64,000 nt of DNA from Arthrobacter sp. zg-Y1110 (GCF_025244865.1 NZ_CP104272.1:1550001-1614000); one strand, 5' to 3'. Shown: positions 17,227 through 25,178, counted from the first letter of the stretch. Translations and numbers: made by a program. The notes: generated by a model not told the origin, from the sequence alone.

Positions 17227-17639
17227 GCACCGAAACCGCCGCCAAGCCCTCCGTCCTGTTCGTCTGCGTGCACAACGCCGGACGGTCGCAGATGGCCGCC
17301 GCGTACCTGCGACACCTCGGCGAGGGACGGATCGAAGTCCGCTCCGCCGGATCCGCGCCCGCCGACTCGGTCAATCCCGCCGCCGTTGAAGCCATGGCCG
17401 AAGAGGGCATCGACATGTCCGCCGAGCTGCCGAAGGTGCTGACCACCGAGGCCGTGAAGGAGTCCGACGTCGTAATCACCATGGGCTGCGGCGACGCCTG
17501 CCCGATCTTCCCCGGCAAGCGCTACGAGGACTGGAAACTCGACGACCCCGCAGGCCAAGGCGTCGACGCCGTCCGCCCCATCCGCGACGACATCAAGACC
17601 CGGATCACCGCACTCATCGCCGACCTCCTGCCGGCATAG
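17223..17639 (+). CDS. arsC: Arsenate reductase, low-molecular-weight phosphatase type
   Basis: 138 residues. The P-loop CVHNAGR (Cys15 to Arg21) is followed by Cys89 and Cys93 (GCGDACP) and the acid DDP near 107-109, as in LMW-phosphatase-like arsenate reductases. It reduces As(V) to As(III) for export by Acr3. In actinobacteria this group can use mycothiol/mycoredoxin or thioredoxin; the second pair of cysteines would allow the thioredoxin-type relay. Coupled to acr3 by ATGA. Confidence 0.93.
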   Translation: MSTETAAKPSVLFVCVHNAGRSQMAAAYLRHLGEGRIEVRSAGSAPADSVNPAAVEAMAEEGIDMSAELPKVLTTEAVKESDVVITMGCGDACPIFPGKRYEDWKLDDPAGQGVDAVRPIRDDIKTRITALIADLLPA

Positions 17640-17672
17640 CAAAACCTTCGTACTCCCTGAGGAAAAGCACCA

Positions 17673-19178
17673 ATGAACACTGATCTGTCCCAGCTTCCCG
17701 TCGCCGTCATCGGCTCCGGTCCCGTGGGCCTGGCTGCCGCCGCGCACCTGCTCGAACGCGGACTGACGCCGGTCATCTTCGAATCCGGCGACGCGCCTGC
17801 CGCGGCCGTCCGCGCCTGGGGACACATCCGGCTGTTCTCGCCGTGGCAGTACGACGTCGACGCCGCCGCGCGCCGCCTGCTCGCCGACACCGGCTGGCAG
17901 GAACCGGACGCCGAAACCCTGCCGACCGGTGCGGAACTTCTCGAGCAGTACCTGCAGCCGCTGGTTGCCGTCCCCGCCATCCGGAACGCCCTGCACACGA
18001 ACAGCGAGGTTGTTGCCGTCAGCCGGGAAGGCCTAGACAAGACCCGCACCGGCGGACGGGATACCACTCCGTTCCTGGTCCGCGTCCGGACCGCCGACGG
18101 CACAACCGCCGATCACCGGGTCCGCGCCGTCATCGACGCGTCCGGCACCTCGAACTCCCCGAACCCGCTGGGCTCGGCCGGACTTGCAGCACCGGGGGAG
18201 TCCGCCGCCTATGCAGAGGGCTTCATCACCGCTCCGCTGCCGGATGTCACCGGCCGGGCCCGCGACCGGTTCGCCGGCAAGCACATCCTGGTGGTCGGCG
18301 CAGGCCATTCGGCGGCCAACACGCTGCTGGCACTGGGGGAGCTGGCCGAGCAGGAACCGGAAACCCGGATCAGCTGGGCCATCCGCCGGTCTTCGGCGGC
18401 AAGCGTGTACGGCGGCGGCGATCTGGACGGACTGCCGGCCCGCGGCGCGCTGGGCAGCCGCCTGCGGACCCTGGTCGAGGAAGGCCGCATCGAACTGCAC
18501 ACCTCGTTCACCATCACCGGCTTCAAGAGCGCCGACACCTTGACCGTCGTCGGGAGCACGCCGTGCGGGGAATCGCAGTTGGACGTCGACCTGCTGGTTC
18601 CGGCCACCGGCTTCCGGCCGAACCTGGAGATGCTGCGCGAAATCCGGCTGGATCTCGATCCCGCCGTGGAAGCACCGCGGGCGCTCGGGCCGCTCATTGA
18701 CCCGGAATTCCACAGCTGCGGCACCGTGACGCCGCACGGCGCCCGGCTGCTGTCCCACCCCGAGAAGGACTTCTACATCACCGGAATGAAGTCCTACGGC
18801 CGGGCCCCGACGTTCCTGATGGCCACCGGGTATGAGCAGGTCCGTTCCATTGCCGCGGCCCTTGCGGGGGACCAGAAGGCCGCCGACGACGTCGAACTCG
18901 TCCTGCCAGAAACCGGGGTCTGCTCCACGGACCTGGGCGGCAGCTGCGATACGGTGGCCGGCTGCGATACGGATGCCGCTGCTGCGCCTGCCGCTGAGTC
19001 TTGCTGCGGGACACCGGAGCCGGCTGCTGCGGCGCCTGCCGCTGAGTCTTGCTGCGGGACACCGGAGCCGGCTGCTGCGGCGCCTGCCGCTGAGTCCTGC
19101 TGCTCGGCGCCGGAACCGGCGTTCCTGGGTATTCCTACCGGTCTGGAACACGGCCGCTCCGGGGAACAGGGGAACTAG
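17673..19178 (+). CDS. FAD/NAD(P)-dependent oxidoreductase of the ars operon with vicinal-cysteine repeat tail
   Basis: 501 residues. Residues 1-410 are a two-dinucleotide-fold flavoprotein: VAVIGSGPVGLAAAAHLLE binds FAD and HILVVGAGHSAANTLLAL (about 207-224) binds NAD(P)H, with ATGFRPN near 312. The overall plan is that of flavin monooxygenases and ArsO-type proteins. The last 87 residues hold nine cysteines: single ones at 417, 425 and 431, then CC pairs at 444-445, 460-461 and 476-477 in three 16-residue repeats. Dithiols bind As(III), and ArsR here has the same CCTP-like motif, so a metalloid-binding tail is a fair inference. GAGGA precedes the ATG, 33 nt after arsC. Confidence 0.85.
   Translation: MNTDLSQLPVAVIGSGPVGLAAAAHLLERGLTPVIFESGDAPAAAVRAWGHIRLFSPWQYDVDAAARRLLADTGWQEPDAETLPTGAELLEQYLQPLVAVPAIRNALHTNSEVVAVSREGLDKTRTGGRDTTPFLVRVRTADGTTADHRVRAVIDASGTSNSPNPLGSAGLAAPGESAAYAEGFITAPLPDVTGRARDRFAGKHILVVGAGHSAANTLLALGELAEQEPETRISWAIRRSSAASVYGGGDLDGLPARGALGSRLRTLVEEGRIELHTSFTITGFKSADTLTVVGSTPCGESQLDVDLLVPATGFRPNLEMLREIRLDLDPAVEAPRALGPLIDPEFHSCGTVTPHGARLLSHPEKDFYITGMKSYGRAPTFLMATGYEQVRSIAAALAGDQKAADDVELVLPETGVCSTDLGGSCDTVAGCDTDAAAAPAAESCCGTPEPAAAAPAAESCCGTPEPAAAAPAAESCCSAPEPAFLGIPTGLEHGRSGEQGN
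18975..19118 (+). repeat. Three tandem 48-bp repeats encoding AAAAPAAESCCGTPEP
   Basis: Units at 18975-19022, 19023-19070 and 19071-19118. The first two differ by few bases; the third ends SCCSAPEP. They sit inside the C-terminal coding region of the ars flavoprotein and keep frame. High DNA identity suggests recent duplication or slippage. Confidence 0.9.
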
Positions 19179-19234
19179 TTCCGGGATACGATGCGGCAGT
19201 CCGCCCGCTACTACGTCCCGGAAGGAACCGGCCG

Positions 19235-19591
19235 ATGAACAACACCGCAAAAGGGTGGCTGCTCCTGGTTGCCGCCATCCTGGCCGAAGTGACTGCGTCG
19301 CTCTCGCTCAAGGGTGCGCTGGAGCATGCCGGTCTCTATGCCGTGGTTGCGGCCGGCTATCTTGGCTCCTTCATCCTGCTCGCCGGCGTGCTGCGCGCCG
19401 GCATGGCCTTGGGTGTGGCTTACGGCGTCTGGGGTGCAAGCGGTGTCGCCCTGACCGCTATCGGCTCCCTGGTCTTCTTCGGAGAACCGCTCACCCTGCT
19501 GATGGGCATTGGTATTGCCGTTGTCATCGCCGGGGTGCTCTGCGTTGAACTCGGGTCCCAAGCGGCACATGAGAAAGCCGAAACGGCGTAA
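19235..19591 (+). CDS. Small multidrug resistance (SMR) transporter, subunit 1
   Basis: 118 residues, four helices. The first helix has the essential glutamate in VAAILAEVTASLSLKGA (Glu18), and GVAYGVWGASGVALTAI matches the central SMR motif. Proton-coupled exporters of cationic drugs or guanidinium compounds. Its TAA overlaps the next ATG (TAATG), and two unequal SMR genes in tandem usually form a heterodimer such as EbrAB or YkkCD. 56 nt after the ars flavoprotein; GAAGGAA precedes the ATG. Confidence 0.9.
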   Translation: MNNTAKGWLLLVAAILAEVTASLSLKGALEHAGLYAVVAAGYLGSFILLAGVLRAGMALGVAYGVWGASGVALTAIGSLVFFGEPLTLLMGIGIAVVIAGVLCVELGSQAAHEKAETA

Positions 19592-19914
19592 TGGCCTACC
19601 TGTTCCTGATCGGCGCGATCCTCTTCGAGGTGGCGGGCACCGTCTGCCTCCGCCTCGCCGTCGACGACAAGCGCTGGTACGCCGGAGTCGCCGTCGGCTA
19701 CGTGGTGGCGTTCGGCATGCTCACTCTCACCCTCGCCAACGGCCTGCCGTTGGGTGTCGCCTACGGGATCTGGGCTGCAGCGGGCGTCGCCCTGACTGCG
19801 GTCATCGGCAGGGTCTTATTCAAGGAGCCCTTCACCTGGCTGATGGGCGTGGGAATAGTCCTTATTGCCGGCGGCGTCCTGCTCATCGAGCTGGGCGCCG
19901 TGAACGGCACGTGA
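19591..19914 (+). CDS. SMR transporter, subunit 2
   Basis: 107 residues, four helices, with the conserved Glu in LIGAILFEVAGTVCLRLA (Glu13) and LGVAYGIWAAAGVALTAV. Predicted partner of the preceding SMR protein. Its 3' end overlaps the convergent SGNH hydrolase gene by 32 nt. Confidence 0.9.
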   Translation: MAYLFLIGAILFEVAGTVCLRLAVDDKRWYAGVAVGYVVAFGMLTLTLANGLPLGVAYGIWAAAGVALTAVIGRVLFKEPFTWLMGVGIVLIAGGVLLIELGAVNGT

Positions 19915-20539
19915 CGTCTCCCGGTTTGCGGGTGAGCGTCTCCTGAAGCCTACGAAAGATGGCAGCATGCCCTTCGGTGTCGGGGTGGAGTCCGTCGGTT
20001 AGCCGTTCCGGGGCACCGATGAACAGATCCCAGAGCAGTACCCGGGGGACCCCTAGAACACCACAGGTTTTGGCGAGATGCATTTCCACTTCCCGTGCCG
20101 GTTCAGCGTCGAAATAATCTCCGAAGATCGGCGTGGTGCGGGACGTGTCCGGAGGAATTAGACCGACAGCGCATACGGCCGCTCCCATAGTTCTCAGGTG
20201 CTCCACATTGGCGGCGAAGCCGTCCGCAACCTGTTCCGGCGTCGCGGGGCGAGGACCGTCCGGTGTACCAATTCGCCGGGAATCATTGATTCCGTAAGCC
20301 AGGATGACCAGATCCGGCGTGCGGAACGGAATTTCGGTCCGGACAATCCGGGAGATTTCAGCCGTACCGATCCCGGGTATGGAGAGGTTGAAATAACGGT
20401 GCTGCTCCGGGTTTCGCACCAGGTGGGCTTTCTGCAGCATTCCGGCCCATCCGGTTCCGCAGCCGTCTCCGCGGCCGTAGGCGATGCTGTCCCCGGCCAC
20501 GACAATGCGCTCAACCTGCTTGCCTTCAGCTGTAATCAC
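19883..20539 (-). CDS. SGNH/GDSL hydrolase family protein
   Basis: 218 residues, cytosolic. The esterase motifs are in order: VAGDSIAYG (block I, nucleophilic Ser18), IPGIGTAEI (block II Gly), AYGINDSR (block III Asn) and DGLHPDTEGH (block V Asp and His). Substrate unknown. GTG start, as no in-frame ATG lies upstream. The 3' end runs 32 nt into the SMR gene on the other strand. Confidence 0.85.
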   Translation of the reverse strand: MITAEGKQVERIVVAGDSIAYGRGDGCGTGWAGMLQKAHLVRNPEQHRYFNLSIPGIGTAEISRIVRTEIPFRTPDLVILAYGINDSRRIGTPDGPRPATPEQVADGFAANVEHLRTMGAAVCAVGLIPPDTSRTTPIFGDYFDAEPAREVEMHLAKTCGVLGVPRVLLWDLFIGAPERLTDGLHPDTEGHAAIFRRLQETLTRKPGDVTCRSRRPAR

Positions 20540-20611
20540 GGGCGGGCCTCGAACGCATCGGCCGTAACTGTATTCTGTGGCGGCAACATTAGGACTCCTC
20601 TGTGACTGGAC

Positions 20612-21172
20612 TCAGGTTTGAGCTTGCAGCATTCGCTCGACGGCGGTGACGACGGCTTGCCGGCGAGCGGAAATTTCCTCACCTCTGGCCGGGTTTTCCG
20701 CGAGGCCGGTGAGCCCTTCCGGAGAGAGCTGCCAAGCCTGCGCGATGGCGTAGATGAAGACTAGGACGTCGACGGCGGACAGCGGGTGTGCGGCAGCCGT
20801 CGCGACGGCGAGCGTTTTGTTCCGATAGATATCGCTCGGCTCGGCGGTGGCCTCCGGCCGCTCGAGCTGAGCCCACATGCTCAGGCGGAGGACCTCGGGG
20901 AAGCGCTGATGATGGTCGAACACGTCCCCGGCCCAGCCTGCGAGGTCGTCGGGGCGCGGCGGGACGTTCTCGGCCATGCGACGCAGCGCGTCAGCAACCG
21001 TTGCATCGAACAAGCCGCTCTTGCTGCCGTAGTACGCGTAGATCATCCGAACGTTGCTCTGCGCCTGGGAGGCTATCCGCTCCACGCGCCCGCCGGCGAA
21101 ACCGTGGGCCGCAAACTCCACGGTCGCCGCGGCGAGTATCCGCTCCCTCGTGGCTTCAGCGTCACGTGCCAT
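20612..21172 (-). CDS. TetR family repressor
   Basis: 186 residues. The N-terminal helix-turn-helix reads TRERILAAATVEFAAHGFAGG, then NVRMIYAYYGSKSGLFDA; the rest is a helical ligand domain. GAGGGGA precedes the ATG. Divergent from the SDR gene at 21257, across an 84-bp gap holding a palindrome inside a clear promoter, so it very likely represses that gene. Ligand unknown. Confidence 0.88.
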   Translation of the reverse strand: MARDAEATRERILAAATVEFAAHGFAGGRVERIASQAQSNVRMIYAYYGSKSGLFDATVADALRRMAENVPPRPDDLAGWAGDVFDHHQRFPEVLRLSMWAQLERPEATAEPSDIYRNKTLAVATAAAHPLSAVDVLVFIYAIAQAWQLSPEGLTGLAENPARGEEISARRQAVVTAVERMLQAQT

Positions 21173-21193
21173 GCATTTCCCCTCGGGTAGGTA

Positions 21194-21222
21194 TTGACGG
21201 GTCAGTGTTCGAACACTAGCTT
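21194..21222 (+). promoter_or_regulatory. Promoter of the SDR gene with a TetR operator in its spacer
   Basis: TTGACG (21194-21199), 17-nt spacer, TAGCTT (21217-21222). A perfect 14-bp palindrome AGTGTTCGAACACT occupies 21204-21217, filling the spacer. A second inverted repeat TAAGTA-N6-TACTTA lies at 21228-21245 in the leader. Confidence 0.65.
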
Positions 21223-21256
21223 ACAAGTAAGTATCCATTTACTTATAGGAGACGCC

Positions 21257-22003
21257 ATGACCCGCATTGCCCTCGTGACCGGAGCCAACCGCGGACTGGG
21301 ACGAGCCACAGCGCTTGCTTTGGCCCGGAACAAGATCAACGTCGTCGCTGCCTCGCGGGGTGGAGCGGGTGACGTCGTGGACGAAATCGTCGAATTGGGC
21401 GGCGAAGCCATTGCGGTCCGGTTGGATGTCGCAGACCTGCCCTCCATCGAGGCGGCCCGCGTCGCGGTGCTTGCTGGCATTGAGCAGGAATGGAACGCCA
21501 GCACTATCGATGTCCTGGTCAACAATGCGGGGGTGGGACTGTTCGCGCCGCTCGGCGCGATCACGGCAGAAGACTTCGACGCCACCTTCGCCGTCAACGT
21601 CCGTGGTCCTCTTTTCGTCACGCAGGCCTTCCTGCCCCACCTGTCTGAGGGAGCAAGCATCGTGAACGTGTCGAGTTCGCTCAGCCGGCACGTCAGTCCG
21701 GCGACCTCCGTCTATGCGGCATCGAAGAAGGCACTCGAAGCACTTACCCGGAGTCTCGCCGTCGAGCTGGGCCCGAGGGGCATTCGGATCAACTCGATCG
21801 CACCCGGGCCGACCGCGACCGACTTCAACGGCGGAGCCATGCGCGATAGCGAAGACATGCGTGCGGCACTGGCCGGGCAAACCGCTCTCGGGCGAGTGGG
21901 TGAGCCGGAGGAAATCGCCGACGCGATCTCTGCCCTGGTGTCCCACGAGTTCCGCTGGACCACCGGGGAGCGCATCGAGGTGTCCGGCGGTGTGCTGCTG
22001 TGA
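21257..22003 (+). CDS. Short-chain dehydrogenase/reductase
   Basis: 248 residues, classical SDR. Cofactor motif TGANRGLGRA (8-17), NNAGVG near 91, and the Ser-Tyr-Lys triad in VSSSLSRH and YAASKK. The C-terminus ISGGVLL-like segment (VSGGVLL) is normal. NADP preference is likely but not certain. The ATG at 21257 follows AGGAG; upstream in-frame starts would lie in the promoter. Likely target of the divergent TetR repressor; substrate unknown. Confidence 0.9.
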   Translation: MTRIALVTGANRGLGRATALALARNKINVVAASRGGAGDVVDEIVELGGEAIAVRLDVADLPSIEAARVAVLAGIEQEWNASTIDVLVNNAGVGLFAPLGAITAEDFDATFAVNVRGPLFVTQAFLPHLSEGASIVNVSSSLSRHVSPATSVYAASKKALEALTRSLAVELGPRGIRINSIAPGPTATDFNGGAMRDSEDMRAALAGQTALGRVGEPEEIADAISALVSHEFRWTTGERIEVSGGVLL

Positions 22004-22216
22004 CCAAGCCTGGACCCGGATCTCGGGGGTCACTGAACTCCCGTCCGTAGCGGACCCGTGTGGGCACCGCCGGGTACCGGCCTGCCTGCGTTTCGGAATT
22101 GCCGGCTCACGGTGGAGGATTGCCCCGGGGCTTCCGTCTCAGCCATTGCGTCCTGGAGCTTGATCCGGGACCTCAGCGGTGAACTCGGCGCTGGGAAGAC
22201 TGAAAAGGGGGAGTTG

Positions 22217-23191
22217 ATGAGTGAGACGCCGCGGGAGCAGGGAATGCTCAATGTTGGAAACGGTCAGAGCATTTACTGGGAAGAGTGGGGGCAGCCCGAC
22301 GGCGTGCCCGCGCTCTATCTGCACGGCGGCCCCGGTGGCACGCTGGGAACAAGCGGGTACCGGCACCGTTTCGACCTCACGCGCACCCGACTGCTCGGTC
22401 TGGATCAACGCGGCTGCGGACGTTCCCGCCCGCATGCGTCGGATCTTTCCACACCCCTGGAGACTCACACAGTTGCCCACCTGATTCACGACATCGAAAC
22501 CCTGCGCGAAGCCCGCGGCGTCGAGAAGTGGATCGTCAACGGAGTGTCCTGGGGATCGACCCTTGCCCTCGCCTATGCGCAGGCGCACCCCGAACGTGTC
22601 CTGGGTATGGTGCTGGTGGCGGTCACGACGACGAGCCGGCGGGAAGTGGACTGGATCACCGAAGGCGTCGGTGCGATCTTCCCGGAAGCCTGGGATCGGT
22701 TCGCCGTGCACGCCGAGCGAAGCGGGATTGGGTATGAGCGCGGACACGGACGGCTGGTCGAGGCTTACCTGCGTCTCCTGAACTCACAGGATCCTTCCAT
22801 CCGCGACGCCGCCTCCCGCGAGTGGGCTTGGTGGGAGGACACCCATATCTCCATCGGCACAGGCGGCTTCCGCCGCGATTCCCGATGGAACGACGACGGC
22901 TACCGGACCGCCTTCGCCCGACTCACGGCGCATTACTGGACTGCTGCCGGCATCAGCGACCCGCCGATCCTGGCCGCCATGGACCGCCTGCACGGCATTC
23001 CGGGGATACTCATCCACGGGCGCCGCGACATCTCCGGCCCAGCGCTCACAGCCTGGGAGCTCCACCAACAGTGGCCGGGATCAAAGCTCATTATCGACGA
23101 GGGGGACGGCCACGGCGGCGGGAGCATCGTGAAGCACTGGGACCAAGCCAACGCGCAGCTCGTCAGCGGGGGAGTCATTAAAATGAAGTGA
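22217..23191 (+). CDS. pip: Proline iminopeptidase-like alpha/beta hydrolase (S33)
   Basis: 324 residues. Family blocks are LHGGPGG (oxyanion loop), LDQRGCGRSRPH, and the nucleophile elbow GVSWGSTLA; the acid lies in HGRRDISG and the His in EGDGHG. This matches prolyl aminopeptidases, which release N-terminal proline, though other S33 hydrolases share the plan. The start is the ATG behind AAAAGGGGGAG. No obvious operon partner; it follows the SDR gene by 213 nt. Confidence 0.88.
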   Translation: MSETPREQGMLNVGNGQSIYWEEWGQPDGVPALYLHGGPGGTLGTSGYRHRFDLTRTRLLGLDQRGCGRSRPHASDLSTPLETHTVAHLIHDIETLREARGVEKWIVNGVSWGSTLALAYAQAHPERVLGMVLVAVTTTSRREVDWITEGVGAIFPEAWDRFAVHAERSGIGYERGHGRLVEAYLRLLNSQDPSIRDAASREWAWWEDTHISIGTGGFRRDSRWNDDGYRTAFARLTAHYWTAAGISDPPILAAMDRLHGIPGILIHGRRDISGPALTAWELHQQWPGSKLIIDEGDGHGGGSIVKHWDQANAQLVSGGVIKMK

Positions 23192-23229
23192 GTTCTCCGC
23201 TGCCGGAATGCTGCTGGTGCCCGCGGATC

Positions 23230-23430
23230 TCATTGCTGCTCGTCGGGAAAGAAAAGGTCCTCGATTGTGCAGTTGAAGACGGCGGCGATCCGAAAGGCCA
23301 GCGGCAACGAAGGGTCAAAACGTCCGCGTTCGATGGAGATGACGGTCTGGCGGGATACGCCCAACTCGTCAGCGAGCCGCTGTTGGGACCAGGCCAGGCG
23401 CTGACGTGACTCATGTACCAGGTTCTTCAC
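23230..23430 (-). CDS. Small XRE-family regulator (YozG-like)
   Basis: 66 residues made up almost entirely of a Cro/C1 helix-turn-helix: RLAWSQQRLADELGVSRQTV and ERGRFDPSLPLAFRIA, ending EDLFFPDEQQ. GTG start one base after the stop of the membrane-protein gene (TGAcGTG), so the pair is coupled. Probably autorepresses through the CTTTACATGT repeats upstream of the pair. Confidence 0.88.
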   Translation of the reverse strand: MKNLVHESRQRLAWSQQRLADELGVSRQTVISIERGRFDPSLPLAFRIAAVFNCTIEDLFFPDEQQ

Positions 23431-23431
23431 G

Positions 23432-23899
23432 TCAGCCTTTCCACCGCAGCACCAGGTACCGGATGCCGAAGGAGGCGAAGCCCAGAGCGATCACGGCCGG
23501 AAGGACGAGCTTCAGGTCGACGGAAATGTCCCTGGGGATGAAGGCCAGAACGGTAGCCGCGACCCCAAGCACCAGGATCAAATCCGTGAATGACCCCGAA
23601 GCCGCCTTATCGAACCACCCGGATTCGACGGAGTCGTCAGGCCGTTCGGTTGCACCTATCAAAGTGTTTCGATCCACGACCAGGACATAAATCAAGGCCG
23701 CAGCGGGCATGGCGATGCAGGCAAAAAAGAGCCAAAAGCCGAGGGCAGGATTCGGATCGGTGATGCCGAGCAAGACAGACAGCAAACCTCCTGCTGCTCC
23801 CAGAGCTAACCCACAGGGAACAGCGATGGCCGCGGCCGGTATCCGGCCGGTTCCGAACTTGGCATATCCCCAATTTGTGCGGGTTTGCTCAACAGACAT
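23432..23899 (-). CDS. Four-helix membrane protein paired with XRE regulator
   Basis: 155 residues, four predicted helices: about 19-43, 51-73, 107-125 and 130-149. GAGGAGG precedes the ATG at 23899. Function unknown. The gene order (membrane protein then tiny XRE protein, touching) is the same as in the cassette at 42120-42982, although the two membrane proteins are not alike in sequence by eye. The pairing suggests the membrane protein modulates the regulator or is its target. Confidence 0.8.
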   Translation of the reverse strand: MSVEQTRTNWGYAKFGTGRIPAAAIAVPCGLALGAAGGLLSVLLGITDPNPALGFWLFFACIAMPAAALIYVLVVDRNTLIGATERPDDSVESGWFDKAASGSFTDLILVLGVAATVLAFIPRDISVDLKLVLPAVIALGFASFGIRYLVLRWKG

Positions 23900-23926
23900 T
23901 GCCGGCCTCCTCGGATGTACAGCTTG

Positions 23927-23954
23927 CTTTACATGTCTAGTTTCCTTTACATGT
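23927..23954. promoter_or_regulatory. Tandem operator-like repeats upstream of the membrane/XRE pair
   Basis: CTTTACATGT occurs at 23927-23936 and 23945-23954, 18 bp apart, each containing the palindrome ACATGT. They lie 28-55 nt upstream of the membrane gene start, where a promoter should be. Confidence 0.55.
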
Positions 23955-24073
23955 TTGCCGCTGTCAAGAGTGCTGTGGGGGCCCCGGTCGCCCGGCAGGA
24001 CCGGCGTCGTCCTCATCTTCCTTGCGCCGATTATGCTTCGTCGTATCCTTTCCATCCCTGCACCAAGAAACGG

Positions 24074-24661
24074 ATGAAAATGTTCGAGAACATGTCATGG
24101 CTGAACGAGCCCGCGAGCTGGAAAGTCGGCAGGGATTCGTTGGCCCTGGAAACTGCTGGCTCCACGGATTTCTGGCGCGAAACCCACTACGGATTCATCC
24201 GCGACACCGGACATTTCTTCTCGACTGAAGTGACCGGCGACTTCATGGCTACCGCGACATTTTCCGGCGATTTCACCACGCTCTATGATCAGGCGGGACT
24301 GATGCTCCGGACCGACGAGCGGACCTGGCTGAAGACGGGAGTCGAGTACAGCGACGGCGCGCTTCAGCTCAGTACGGTGATTACCGACGGCACTTCCGAC
24401 TGGTCTCTGCGTCCTCTCGGCACAGGCCGGGACGAGATAACCCTGCGGCTGACCCGGCAGGCCACCGCGGTCCATGTGCAGTACCTGGAACGCGGCGGCA
24501 CGGACGGGCAGCAGTGGAGCAGTCTGCGGCTGGGCTACCTTCCCCTGGAGAGCCGTTGCAAGGTAGGGCTGATGGCCTGCTCTCCGGAACGCGGCGGCTT
24601 AAACGTCCGTTTCACGGACTTCAGCATTGCGCCCTCAGACGGGATCAATCTGCATCCCTGA
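24074..24661 (+). CDS. DUF1349 domain-containing protein
   Basis: 195 residues, concanavalin A-like beta sandwich. WKVGRDSLALETAGSTDFWRE, FFSTEVTGDFMATATF, LYDQAGLMLRTDERTWLKTG and VGLMACSPE are characteristic of DUF1349 (regulator of enolase family). Biochemical role unknown; possibly carbohydrate binding. The start is uncertain between the ATGs at 24074, 24080 and 24092; none has a strong ribosome site. Its end overlaps the convergent acetyltransferase gene by 17 nt. Confidence 0.85.
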   Translation: MKMFENMSWLNEPASWKVGRDSLALETAGSTDFWRETHYGFIRDTGHFFSTEVTGDFMATATFSGDFTTLYDQAGLMLRTDERTWLKTGVEYSDGALQLSTVITDGTSDWSLRPLGTGRDEITLRLTRQATAVHVQYLERGGTDGQQWSSLRLGYLPLESRCKVGLMACSPERGGLNVRFTDFSIAPSDGINLHP

Positions 24662-25178
24662 ACGAAGAGCAGTAGCGGACTTCCGTCAGTGTTGAGTCCC
24701 CAATCAGCTCTTGCTTAGTTGTTCCGTCCGGGGCCATTCCCATTCGTTCGTAGAAATTCCTTCCGCGCTGGTTTGAATCCAGCACCCACAGTGACAAAGC
24801 GGTGTGTCCGCTTTCGCGTAACTGGTTCAGCGCTGCCTCCCACAAGCGGCGCCCGACTCCCGTACCGACAAATTCCTCCAGGAGGTAGAGGGCGGTGACC
24901 TCTCCGACCTGCGGATCGGCGTCGTCGTCGCCGCTGGTGTCCGCATGGGCGAATCCCACGACGTTCGAGCCGATCAGGGCCAGATGCGGTTGCGGCACCA
25001 GCCCTTCGTGGATCATCCGCTTCCAGCCCGCAGCCCTCCGCTCAAGGTCCAGTCCATCGAGGAGGGAATCGGGCATCAATCCGCGGTAGGCCCATTGCCA
25101 TGCTTGGACATGGACCTGCGCGAGGTCGTGGGCGTCATTTTCGGTGGCTCGGCGGATTTCAACGGCTGGCATAAGCAT
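24645..25178 (-). CDS. GNAT family N-acetyltransferase
   Basis: 177 residues. IRRATENDAHDLAQVHVQAWQWAYRGLMP is a common start of this subfamily (shown here in its first 20: IRRATENDAHDLAQVHVQAW), followed by TALYLLEEFVGTGVGRRLWE (motif A) and NQRGRNFYERMGM (motif B). The substrate is unknown. Start at 25178 or the second ATG at 25172. Confidence 0.87.
   Translation of the reverse strand: MLMPAVEIRRATENDAHDLAQVHVQAWQWAYRGLMPDSLLDGLDLERRAAGWKRMIHEGLVPQPHLALIGSNVVGFAHADTSGDDDADPQVGEVTALYLLEEFVGTGVGRRLWEAALNQLRESGHTALSLWVLDSNQRGRNFYERMGMAPDGTTKQELIGDSTLTEVRYCSSFRDAD

Noticed and set aside
18033..19250. 405-codon reverse frame opposite the ars flavoprotein
   Set aside because: Antisense to a strongly supported gene; its Ser/Gly/Arg repeats simply mirror the 48-bp coding repeats.
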